Shown here piece by piece: positions 7,926-18,000 of a DNA stretch of 64,000 bases. The notes below the pieces were generated by a model that searched no databases, had not been told where the DNA came from, and saw only the letters and a program-made list of their open reading frames with translations. The DNA comes from Streptomyces viridochromogenes. GTDB lineage: Bacteria > Actinomycetota > Actinomycetes > Streptomycetales > Streptomycetaceae. The position numbers were made by a program, and so were the translations under genes. Position 1 is the stretch's first letter. The number at the start of each line of letters is the position of its first letter. Where the stretch lies: positions 430,927-494,926 of the forward strand of contig NZ_LGUR01000002.1 in assembly GCF_001270495.1 (NCBI RefSeq), read 5' to 3'.

Positions 7926-9788
7926 CTAGCCGACGGTCCGCGCGGCCCACGCGGAGAGCTCGGACCGTGCGGCGTTCAGCAGGGCGGCCGAGGGAGCGCT
8001 CGCCCCGTTCGTCACCAGCGCGTAGTGCAGCACGCCGGAGTCCGAGTCGGTCAGCAGCAGGCGACGGCTTCCCGTGCCGCCCGCTTCCGCGGCCACGCCG
8101 ACGGGGGCGCCCGAGGTGTACGACGCAGGCGCGTACGCCATGCCCAGGTCGGAGACCACCGTGGTGGAGCCGGTCGGGAAGGACGCCGGAAGATGCAGTT
8201 CGGTGGGTGCCGTGCCGCTGTTCGAGCGCCACACCTGGAGCGCGTACTGTCCCGATCCCACGAGCTGCGCCACGTTCGGCAGCGAGCTGGGCACCGGGTT
8301 CCAGGTCAGGGTCGTGTCGCCGTCCCGCGAGCGGTCCTCGTAGGTGAAGGCGACGGTCGTACCGGACGTGGCGCTCGGGTAGATCCGGTCCAGCAGCCGG
8401 GCGTCCTGCCGCAGCACCGGCGTTCCCGAGTCGTCGAGGCGTACGGCGGACAGGTCCTCGTCGTTCCAGGCGTCACCGGCGGTGAGGACCTTGTCGGGGT
8501 TGTCGTTCATCAGCTCGCGGTGGCGTCCGTTGTAGATGTCCCACTGCCACTGCGAACCGGAGAGCACCGGGCCGGAGCCGGCCGGGTTCGACCACCAGCT
8601 CCTGCCCGGGACACGGGAGTCGAGGGCCTGGTACATCGCCTTGAGCACGGTCGGCGCCTTGTCGGAGACCGATCCGGCCAGCGGGTGGCCGAACTCGCTG
8701 ATGATGGCGGGCGTGTTCGTGGCCGAGGCCCGGTCGCGGACCGTGCCGAAGTCGCCGACGTACTGGCCGTCCTGCGCCTTGCCCCACATGAAGACGCCCG
8801 AGATGGCCTTCTGGTCGTAGAAGTGGGTGTTGAAGACGTACCGCGGCCCGAGCGTGCCCGCGTCGAGCAGTCCGCCCTCCTGCTTCTGGAAGTCGATGTT
8901 GGCGTTCCAGAAGAGGTTCGGCTCGGCGAAAAGCGGTTTGCCCTGCCAGCCGGCCGCGTCCATGCGGGAGCGGAACTTCTCGTAGAAGGGCCACAGCACG
9001 TCACGTTCCCAGGTGCGGCTGGTCTGGCCGGAGTCGTAGGTACCGGCGTGCGGCTCGTTGTAGGGGTCGAAGCCGACGACGCCCGCGAACTCGGCGGCGG
9101 AGACGTTCTGTTTCACGTACGCCATGGTCTTCTGGGCGGTGGCCAGGAAGGCGTCCTGAAGGCCGTGCGCGTTGTGCCAGAAGTCGTACGACGCCTGCTT
9201 CACGGCCTCGTTCTGGGTGATGTTCTGGCCCCAGAAGAGGCAGATCCCGCAGGACTCGTCGGGGTAGTCCCCGGCGTCCACGGCCCACTTGGGGGCCCCG
9301 TCGCCCGTGTACCAGCTGTCGCTGTCGAACAGGTGCCGGGAGTACAGGTCCTGGTGGAAGTCGGGGTACACGCGGATGCCCGCGTCGAGGAAGGCGCGCA
9401 TCTGGGCGGTGGCGGCGGCCAGATACGTGGTGTCGACCTGGCCCCGTACGGGTTCGGCGTAGGCCCAGGACAGCAGGAAGCGGATCGAGTTGCCGCCGCC
9501 GAGGGCGCGCAGCGCGGTCGCGGACTTCTTCGCGTCGGCGACCGAGGCGAAGGGCAGGCCGTGGTTCTCGGCCAGTTTGGTCTCGCCGGAGACGTTGTAG
9601 CCGCGCAGTACGACCTCGCGGCCGTTTCCGTCGGTGAAGCGGCCGTTGTGGACGGTGAGGGGCGTTTCGTCGAACCAGAGGGAGTCGGGGAGGGTGGCGG
9701 CGGCGGTGGCGGGAGAGGGGCCCGCCACCGTCAGGGATCCGAAGAGGACGACCAGGACAACGAGCAGACGCGTCCGGATGTTCGGCAT
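7926..9788 (-). CDS. secreted GH5 glycoside hydrolase, endoglycoceramidase-like
   Basis: A 620-residue exported enzyme: signal peptide at residues 1-30 (hydrophobic core LLVVLVVLFGSLTVAG, cleavage near ATAA), a GH5 TIM barrel at about 35-450, and a C-terminal beta-rich domain at about 480-590. The acid/base Glu is E245 in FDPYNEP and the nucleophile Glu is E365 in IISEFG. VYPDFHQDLYSRHLF and WYTGDGAP resemble endoglycoceramidase and beta-glucocerebrosidase-type GH5 enzymes, which cut the sugar chain from ceramide. The substrate could also be another glycolipid or steryl glucoside. A TetR operator copy lies 41 bp upstream of the start, separating it from otrA on the same strand. Confidence 0.88.
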   Translation of the reverse strand: MPNIRTRLLVVLVVLFGSLTVAGPSPATAAATLPDSLWFDETPLTVHNGRFTDGNGREVVLRGYNVSGETKLAENHGLPFASVADAKKSATALRALGGGNSIRFLLSWAYAEPVRGQVDTTYLAAATAQMRAFLDAGIRVYPDFHQDLYSRHLFDSDSWYTGDGAPKWAVDAGDYPDESCGICLFWGQNITQNEAVKQASYDFWHNAHGLQDAFLATAQKTMAYVKQNVSAAEFAGVVGFDPYNEPHAGTYDSGQTSRTWERDVLWPFYEKFRSRMDAAGWQGKPLFAEPNLFWNANIDFQKQEGGLLDAGTLGPRYVFNTHFYDQKAISGVFMWGKAQDGQYVGDFGTVRDRASATNTPAIISEFGHPLAGSVSDKAPTVLKAMYQALDSRVPGRSWWSNPAGSGPVLSGSQWQWDIYNGRHRELMNDNPDKVLTAGDAWNDEDLSAVRLDDSGTPVLRQDARLLDRIYPSATSGTTVAFTYEDRSRDGDTTLTWNPVPSSLPNVAQLVGSGQYALQVWRSNSGTAPTELHLPASFPTGSTTVVSDLGMAYAPASYTSGAPVGVAAEAGGTGSRRLLLTDSDSGVLHYALVTNGASAPSAALLNAARSELSAWAARTVG

Positions 9789-9828
9789 TCCACTACAGTC
9801 CGGTGAGATCAGGGCACCGTCAACACCC

Positions 9829-9844
9829 CTGACTCATCAGTAAG
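9829..9844. promoter_or_regulatory. TetR-type operator, site 2
   Basis: CTGACTCATCAGTAAG matches site 1 (6460-6475) at 13 of 16 positions. The differences are one half-site base and two spacer bases. Read on the minus strand, it ends five bases before a TTGACG box of the GH5 gene. Confidence 0.6.
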
Positions 9845-9860
9845 TTCCTTCTCACTCAGC

Positions 9861-11867
9861 TCAGTTGCCCACTCTGCGCGTCAGGTTCAACAGGTACTCC
9901 TTCCGGTTCAGCGGGTTGAGGTCGGTGCGCCGGCGTTCCGGGGCCGTGCCGGGTGCGGCGGGCGCGTAGTGGTCGAAGGCGCTCTCCAGCTCGCCCTCGC
10001 CGCGCGTCAGCCCTGGCAGATGCTGCTCCAACTCGTGCACATGGGCCGCGGGCACCGCCCCCTCCAGCACACAGGAGGCGCCGCGGGTCTCCGTGGTCTG
10101 CGGCACCGCGCGCAGGCGGGCCAGCACCGGCAGCAGCGCGGCCAGGGTGTCGCTCGGGGCCTCGACGCGGAAACGGTGCATCGGCTCGTGCACCCGGGTT
10201 CCCGCCCGGCGCAGCGCCTCGACCAGGACCAGCGGGGTGAGACCGCGGAAGTCGTAACCGGTGCTGGACATGCTCTTGTCGAAGCCCTGGTGGGCGTGGC
10301 TCTGCCGGGGCGAGTAGCCGGAGTGGGTCATGGTGACGGTGCAGTCGGGTACCTGCCAGCCGCGCAGGCCCTGGCCGAGGGTCTCGCGGACGGTGTCCTC
10401 GACGGCCTTGAAGAAGGCGAACGGCATGGAGCCGAGCTCCACCTCCAGCCGGAAGGCCACGCCGGAACCGACCGGCGCCGGGTCCACACGCAGGCCGATC
10501 GTCGCGAGGAAGGGGTTGCCGTCCTTCTTGTTGAACTCGACCGCCGCACCCGAGCCGACCGGCCGCTCGACGCACAGCGGTGTCGTCTCACGGAAGGTGA
10601 CGTCAAGGCCGAACTCGTCGGCGAGCGTGGCCTGGACGACCTCCTTCTGCACCTCGCCGTAGAGGGAGACGAAGGTCTCCTGCCGTACCTCGTCGTGGCG
10701 CAGGTCGATCAGCGGGTCCTGTTCGGCGAGCAGGGTGAGCGCCCGGTGCAGGTCCCGCCGGTCCGCGCCGTCGGCCGGGACGACGACCGTTTCCAGGGTG
10801 GGCGGGGCGAAGAAGTGCCCGGCCGCCTTGCGGGGTTCGCCGAAGGCGTCGCCGATCCTGATGTCGGCCAGGCCCCACAGCTTGGCGATCCGGCCCGCCG
10901 CCACCAGGTCGTCCCTGCGGTCCGCGCCCCGGTCGAAGACGCTGATCGCGGTGATCCGGCCCTCGGCGCGGGTGTCGTCGGGTTCGCCCGCGTCGCTCGA
11001 TGCGCCGACCGCGCCGAAGCGGATCCGGTCGCGGATGCGCACGGTTCCGGAGAACATCCGCGCGTACGCGACCTTCTCCCCCGCCGGTCCCCGCTCGACC
11101 TTGAAGACCGAGCCCGAGACCGGCCCTTCCGGGTCGCCGTCGGCCGCAGGCAGCAGTTGCCCGATGCCCTCGGCGAGTGCGCCGACGCCGGCGCCCGTGA
11201 TGGCGGAGCCGAAGTACACGGGGTGGACGAGGGCCTGCCGGGTCTGGTCGGCCAGGGCGGTGCGGAGGCGGTCGTAGGAGACCGTTTCCTCGATGTACGC
11301 CGTGAGCAGTTCGTCGTCGTGGTCGGCGAGGGCGTCGAGCGCCGACGAGGTGAGGCCGGGGCGGAAGCGCGCGGCACGCGTGCCCAGGCCGTCGGCCGTC
11401 CCCATCGGCACGACGGACGCGGTCAGCCGCTCGGAGAGGGCCCGCAGGACGGCGTCGTACCGTGCGCCGCGTCGGTCGATCTTGTTGACGAAGACGAGGG
11501 TGGGGATGCGCAACCGCTGCAGGGTGCGCATCAGGACGCGGGTCTGCGGCTGGACGCCCTCGACAGCCGATACGACCAGCACGGCGCCGTCGAGGACGCC
11601 GAGCACCCGTTCCACCTCGGCGATGAAGTCCGGGTGGCCGGGGGTGTCGATGAGGTTCACCGTCACGTCGTCGAGGGCGAAGGAGACGACGGCGGACTTG
11701 ATGGTGATGCCGCGCTGCCGCTCCAGCGCGAGGGAATCGGTCTGTGTGTTCCCGGCGTCGACGCTGCCGATCTCGTCGATCACGCCCGCCGTGTGCAGCA
11801 GGCGTTCGGTCAGGCTGGTCTTACCGGCGTCGACATGGGCGAGGATCCCGAGGTTGAGCAGGTGCAC
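9861..11867 (-). CDS. otrA: Otr(A)-like tetracycline resistance ribosomal protection protein
   Basis: A 668-residue EF-G-like translational GTPase that would displace tetracyclines from the ribosome. G motifs are intact: AHVDAGKT (P-loop, residues 10-17), DTPGH (near 75) and NKID (near 129). The C-terminal part keeps the family's SPRQSHAHQGFDKSM stretch and an EF-G domain IV/V fold. Length fits the 640-665 of Tet/Otr protection proteins. The GTG start has AAGGA 11 bases upstream. A tetracycline cluster is absent, so this is either stand-alone resistance or an EF-G paralogue with another role. A possible leader ORF overlaps the start. Confidence 0.87.
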   Translation of the reverse strand: MHLLNLGILAHVDAGKTSLTERLLHTAGVIDEIGSVDAGNTQTDSLALERQRGITIKSAVVSFALDDVTVNLIDTPGHPDFIAEVERVLGVLDGAVLVVSAVEGVQPQTRVLMRTLQRLRIPTLVFVNKIDRRGARYDAVLRALSERLTASVVPMGTADGLGTRAARFRPGLTSSALDALADHDDELLTAYIEETVSYDRLRTALADQTRQALVHPVYFGSAITGAGVGALAEGIGQLLPAADGDPEGPVSGSVFKVERGPAGEKVAYARMFSGTVRIRDRIRFGAVGASSDAGEPDDTRAEGRITAISVFDRGADRRDDLVAAGRIAKLWGLADIRIGDAFGEPRKAAGHFFAPPTLETVVVPADGADRRDLHRALTLLAEQDPLIDLRHDEVRQETFVSLYGEVQKEVVQATLADEFGLDVTFRETTPLCVERPVGSGAAVEFNKKDGNPFLATIGLRVDPAPVGSGVAFRLEVELGSMPFAFFKAVEDTVRETLGQGLRGWQVPDCTVTMTHSGYSPRQSHAHQGFDKSMSSTGYDFRGLTPLVLVEALRRAGTRVHEPMHRFRVEAPSDTLAALLPVLARLRAVPQTTETRGASCVLEGAVPAAHVHELEQHLPGLTRGEGELESAFDHYAPAAPGTAPERRRTDLNPLNRKEYLLNLTRRVGN

Positions 11868-11898
11868 GAAGCGTCATGTCCTTGAGTGAGGGGGTCAT
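11821..11898 (-). other. possible leader peptide ORF of the ribosomal protection gene
   Basis: A 25-codon frame beginning ATGACCCCC, preceded closely by GGAAGGA, which runs out of phase over the first 47 bases of the protection gene and stops at TAA (11821-11823). Ribosomal protection genes of the tet(M) group are controlled by translational attenuation, so an overlapping leader is plausible. There is no clear alternative stem-loop set. Confidence 0.2.
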
Positions 11899-12039
11899 TC
11901 CTTCCGGGGTGGACATGAACGCAGTGCGCATCGCTGCTCCTCTTCGCGTGACGGCGGATCCTGTGCAGTGCAGCAGGACCGGACCCGCCGAGGCAATGGA
12001 TTAATGCTCAACAAAACCTGCTGGAGGCGGCGCCCCGCC

Positions 12040-15000
12040 TCACTGGTCGCCCTTCGTCGTTCGTGCGTCGATCCAGGCGCGGATCGCCGACACGGTGGTC
12101 TCCGCGTGTTCCTGCATCATCGTCAGGTGGTCGCCGGGAACGTCCACCACGTCGTGATCCGTCGGCCAGGACGTCCGCCAGTCGTCGGCGTGCGCGGAGG
12201 CCGCCATGGCGGGCGTGGGCCGCAGCGCGCGCACGAGGAGCGTGGGCGTGGCGAGCGGCTCGGGGTCCCAGCCGAGGAAGATCCTGTTGTAGGCCCCCAT
12301 CGCGGCCAGGACGGTGTCGTCGTCCCCGGTGAGGACGAGTTGCCCGGTGGGTGCGGTGGGCCGGGTGTCCCGCGGTGCCGGGGCGGCCAGGGACAGCAGC
12401 CAGTCCGTACCGCTGTTGTCCGGCGTGATGTGGTACGTGTCCAGCAGCACCAGGCCCTCGGGCGCCCGGCCCGTGCTTTCCAGCCGGTGGGTCACCAGAT
12501 GCGCCACGTTGCCGCCCGCCGACCGTCCTACGACCACGAAGGGCCCGTCCCCGACGTGCCGCAGCACGCTCTCGGCCTGCGTACGCGCCAGCGCGGCGCG
12601 GTCCTCCGGTACGGCGGCACCGGCGCCGATACCCGGGTGCGGAAACTCCAGGACGTCCAGCTCGTCCTGGAAGGCGCGGTGGAAGCGAGGGAAGTCTCCG
12701 CCGTCCGACGGGAGCGAGGGACGGTAGGCCGGGAAGTAGACGATCGTCGGCCTGTCGCGACCCGAACCGGAGGCGGAGCCGGAACCGGAGCCCGAGCCGG
12801 AGCGGCCGTGGGAGCGGCGGACCGGGGGCAGAGCGTGCTCGCGGCCGTGGGCGGCCTCGAAGGTGGGCAGTGCCCAGGACGCGGTGACGAGCAGGTGCAT
12901 CGCCGCCACCGGCTGCCCGGCGGCGCTGACTGTCCGGAACAGCGAGGAAAGGCTGTACGAGGGCCGCCCGGTCACACCGGCCTCGGGGGCGGCCCCGGCG
13001 GCCGGTTCGCCCTCCACCAGGCCGAGCAGATGGCGGGCCAGCTCCTGGGCCGTGCGGTGCTCGAACACGACCGCCGCCGACAGCCGGAGCCCCAGCACTG
13101 TGCTCAGCCGGTTGCGGATCTGCACGGCGGTCAGGGAGTCGAACCCCAGGTCGGCCATGGCCCTCCCGGCCGGGAGCGCGTCGCCGTCCGGATATCCGAG
13201 CACCGCGGCCACGTCGGCCCGCAGCAGCGCCACGAGCGCAGCCTCCCGCTCTCCCGAGGGTATGAGGGCCAGCCGCTTGCGCCAGGCTCCCGGCTCCGGC
13301 GACTGCCCGGGCGAACCGGCGGAACCGAAGGCGGAGGTCGCGGCGGCCGGCCGGCTCTGCCGGACGAGTCCGCGCAGCGGTGGAGGCAGGTGCCCCGCAC
13401 CGGACCTGAGCGCCGCCCGGTCCAGCAGGATCGGCGCCAGGACCGGCTCCGTCGAGCGCACCGCGGCGTCGAACAGGGCCAGGCCCTGCTGCGTGGACAA
13501 CGGCACGAGCACGTCGCGTGACGGTGGGCGCTGCCCGGGCTGTCCCGCCGCCATCCCGCCGGCATGCTCCCACGGGCCCCACGCCAGCGAGAGCGCCGGC
13601 AGTCCTTCGGCGGCGCGGCGGTGGGCGAGGGCGTCGAGGAACGCGTTCGCGGCCGCGTAGTTGCCCTGGCCCGCCCGGCCCAGCAGACCCGAGACGGAGG
13701 AGAACACGACGAACGCCGACAGCCCCATGTCCCGGGTCAGTTCGTGCAGATGCCAGGCCGCGTCGGCCTTCGGCCGCAGCACCGCCGCCATTCGCCCGGG
13801 GGTGAGCGAGTCCAGTACACCGTCGTCGAGAACCCCGGCGGCGTGCACCACTGCGGTCAGCGGCGGCTCGCAGCGCCGGACCACGTCGGCCAGCGCGGCA
13901 CGGTCGGCCGCGTCACAGGCGACGACGGCGGCCTGCGCGCCCGACTCCGCCAGCTCGCGGCGCAGTTCCTCGGCGCCGGGCGCGTGCGGCCCACGGCGTC
14001 CGGTCAGCAGCAGATGCCGTACGCCGTGGTCGGCGACCAGGTGACGTGCCAGTTCCGCGCCCAGCGCGCCGGTGCCTCCGGTGATCAGTACGGTGCCTTC
14101 CGCGTCGAAGGCGGCCCCCGGGTCCGAGGCGACACCGGCCGCCGCAAGTCGCGGAACCGCCACCTGCCCCTCCCGCACCCGGAGTTGGGGCTCCCCGGTG
14201 GCGACCGCCGACGGCAGCATCCGCAGTGACTCGGGCCGCCCGTCCACATCCACCAGGACGACACGGCCGGGCAGCTCCGACTGCGCCGCACGCACCAGCC
14301 CCCAGACCGCGGCACCCGCCAGATCCGGCACCGGCCCGGTGGCGTCCCGCGTCACCACGACCAGCCTTGAGCCCGCCGTACCCGGATCGTCCTGCCAGTC
14401 CTGGAGCGTGGTGAGTACCCTGCCGGCCACCTCGTGCACGTCCGGCAGCGGATCGCAGCCGCTCGCAGCGCCGAGGGCCGTGACGGCGACGAAATCGGGG
14501 TTCGGGTTCGCCGGGCGGGGCACGAACGCGGCAAGGTCCAGCTCGTCCTGCCCGCGCACCGCCCAGGTGCCCTCATCGACGTCGCCGGGAAGGCCGAGGG
14601 CGACCCATTCGGGGCGCAGCAGAGCCCTTCGTACGATGTCGTCCATCGTGCTTTCCGTCGTCTGGTCCGTCATGTCGGCCTGGTCGGCCGGGAGTTCCCT
14701 CATGGCCAGTGACTCCACGCGCGCCACGAGCCGGCCCGACGGATCGGCGAGGGTCAGCGACACCGTGTCCGGGCCCGTCGACGTGACACCGACCCGCAAC
14801 TCTGTTGCTCCCGAGGCGTGCAGACTCACCCCGCTCCACGCGAACGGCACCCGCACCCCGCCCGGGCCGGAGGCGGGCGCGGCCAGCAGCGGCGCGTGCG
14901 ACGCGGCGTCGAACAGCGCCGGGTGGAGCCCGAAGCGACCCGCCTCCGAGGCGTGCGGGGCGGGCAGCCGGACCTCCGCGAAGATGTCGTCGCCGCGCCT

Positions 15001-18000
15001 CCAGAGCGCGCCGACCCCCTGGAAGGCCGGGCCGTAGGCGAGCCCGGCATCGGCGAGGGCGGCGTACGCGTCGGTGAGATCCAGCGCCTCGGCGTCCTGG
15101 GGCGGCCACGGAGCCGGCTCGCTCTCCGCCGCATGTGCGCGGCCCAGTTGACCGGTGACGTTCCGGGTCCACGGGGCGTCCTCGGTGGACTGCTCCGGCC
15201 GGGAGTAGATGTCGACCGGCCGCCGGCCCGCGCCGTCCCGCGCGCCCACCACGACCTGCACCCGCACGGCCGCGGAACCTGGCAGGGCGAGCGGCGACAG
15301 CATCACGAGGTCGTCGACGGCGTCGCAGCCGACCTCGTCGCCCGCCCGCACGGCCATCTCCACGAACACCGTCGCCGGCACGATCACCCTCCCGGCGACG
15401 ACATGGTCCGCCAGCCACGGGTGGGCCGCGAGGGACAGCAGCCCGGTCAGCACCGTCCGTTCGGTGTCCGGGACCGGGAACGCCGGGCTCAGCAGCGGCT
15501 GCGCGTCGACCTCGGCGGGGCCCGGTGCGTCCAGCCAGTAGCGCTGCCGCTGGAAGGCGTACGTCGGCAGATCCACGCGCCGCGTGCCGGAACCCGCGTA
15601 CACCGCCGTCCAGTCGACGGCGGCCCCGGCCACGTGCAGCCGCGCCACGGCCGCCAGGAGCGTCTCCGGTTCGTACGCGCCGCCTCGTGTGGCCACGGCG
15701 AGAACGGCGCCGGTCGTGGACGTCTCGGCCAGAGAGTCCGGGGCCGCCGCGGTGAGTGCGGGCCCGGGACCGAGTTCCAGGTAGGCCGAGACCCCGTCGT
15801 CCGCGAGGCGGCGCACGGCGTCGGCGAAGCGCACGGGCAGCCGGGCGTGCCGCGCCCAGTACTCGGGCGAGCACAGCTCCGCGGGCTCGGCGGGCCGGCC
15901 CGTCACAGTGGAGACGATCGGGATGCGCGGCGGCCGGAAGGTCAACTCCCTTGCGGTATCCAGAAATTCGTCGAGCATCGGCTCCATCAGGGGCGAGTGG
16001 AAGGCGTGACTCACCCGCAGCGGTACGGCCCTGCGGCCGCGCGCCTCGAAGCGGGCCGCGACCGCGCGCACCGCGTCCCGCTCGCCCGAGATCACCACCG
16101 AACGGGGCCCGTTGACGCAGGCGACGGCCGCCCGCGCCCCGGACTCCGCGAGCGCGGCGACGACTTCCTCCTCGGTCGCGTCCAGGGCCACCATCGTGCC
16201 GCCCTCGGGCAGCGCCCGCATCAACCGTCCGCGAGCGGCGACGAGTGCCGCCGCGTCGGGCAGGTCGAGCACGCCGGCGACATGCGCGGCGGACAGTTCG
16301 CCGACGGAGTGGCCCACCAGGCGGTCGGCTCGCACACCCCACGACGCGAGCAGCCGGAACAGCGCCACCTCGAAGGCGAACAGTCCGGCCTGCGCGAAGT
16401 CCGTACGGTCCACGAGGGCCGCTTGCGGTGACCCCGGCCCGGCGGACAGCACCGCGCTCAGGGGCTGTGGGAGACGGTCGTCCAGGTACCCGCAGACCTC
16501 GTCGAAGGCTTCGGCGAACGCGGGGAAGGCGGCGCGCAGTTCCGCGCCCATCCGGGGACGCTGGGCACCTTGGCCGGTGAACAGGAAGGCCGTACGGATC
16601 TCCGGGTCCGCCAGTCCTCGTACGACTCCGGGTGCGTCCCGGCCCTGCGCGAACGCGCTGAGCGCGTCCAGCATCCGCGCCCGCTCACCGACCGGCACGA
16701 GCGCCCGGTGGGTGAGGGCGGAGCGCGACACGGCGAGGGAGTAGCCGATGTCGGCGGACGCCAGGCCCGGCCGGGCCGCCGCTTCGGCCGCGAGCCGTCG
16801 GGCCTGGGCGCGCAGGGCGGTTTCGTCGGCGGCGGAGAGCAGCCAGGGAACGGGCGGCGACAGGACCGGGTCCGGAGAGTCCGCCGCCCCTTGAGCGTCA
16901 GCCGTCTCGCCCTGCGGCGCCTCCTCCAGGATCACGTGCGCGTTGGTCCCGCCGATCCCGAAGGCCGAGACCCCCGCCCGCCGCGGGCGGTCCGAGGCCG
17001 GCCAGGGCCGGGGCGCGGTCAGCAGTTCCACCCGGCCGGAGGCCCAGTCGACGTGCGGTGTGGGCGAGTCGGCGTACAGGGTGCGGGGCAGTTCGCCGTG
17101 CCGCATGGCCTGGACCATCTTGATGACGCCGGCGATTCCGGCCGCCGCCTGCGTGTGCCCGAGGTTGGACTTGACCGACCCGAGCCACAGCGGCTCCTCG
17201 CGGCCCTGTCCATAGGTGGCGAGGATGGCCTGCGCCTCGATGGGGTCGCCCAGCCGGGTGCCCGTACCGTGGGCCTCCACCGCGTCCACGTCGGCGCCGC
17301 GCAGCCCCGCGTCCGCCAGCGCCTGGGTGACCAGCCGCCGCTGGGCCGGGCCGTGGGGCGCGGTGAGCCCGTTGGACGCGCCGTCGGAGTTGACGGCGGA
17401 GCCGCGGAGTACGGCCAGGACCGGATGGCCGTTGCGCCGTGCGTCGGACAACCGCTCCAGCAGGACGAGTCCCACGCCCTCGCCCCAGGCCGTGCCGTCG
17501 GCCGACGCCGCGAACGACTTGCAGCGCCCGTCCGGCGACAGCCCGCGCTGCCGGCTGAAGACCAGGAACGGCTTGGGTGTCGCCATGACCGTGACCCCGC
17601 CCGCCAGCGCCATCGAGCACTCGCCCGAGCGCAGCGCCCGCGCCGCCCAGTGCAGCGCCGCGAGCGAGGACGAGCACGCGGTGTCGACCGTGATCGCGGG
17701 TCCGCGCAGACCGTAGACGTAGGAGATGCGTCCGGAGGCCACGCTGCCGGTCGAGCCCAGGCCCAGGTGCGCCTCCAGTTCGTGGGGGCGGGTGAGGCGG
17801 GTGGCGTAGTCGCCGTACATCACGCCGACGAAGACGCCGGTGTCGCTCTCGCGCAGCGACCCCGGGGCGATCCCGGCCCGCTCCCACACCTCCCAGGACG
17901 TCTCCAGGAGCAGCCGCTGCTGCGGATCCATCGCCAGCGCCTCGCGCGGCGAGATCCCGAACAGCCCGGCGTCGAACTCCCCGGCCCGGTGCAGGAATCC

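Noticed and set aside
14818..16431. Plus-strand open frames of several hundred codons opposite the PKS
   Set aside because: No domain or signal, composition typical of antisense frames in high-GC genes.
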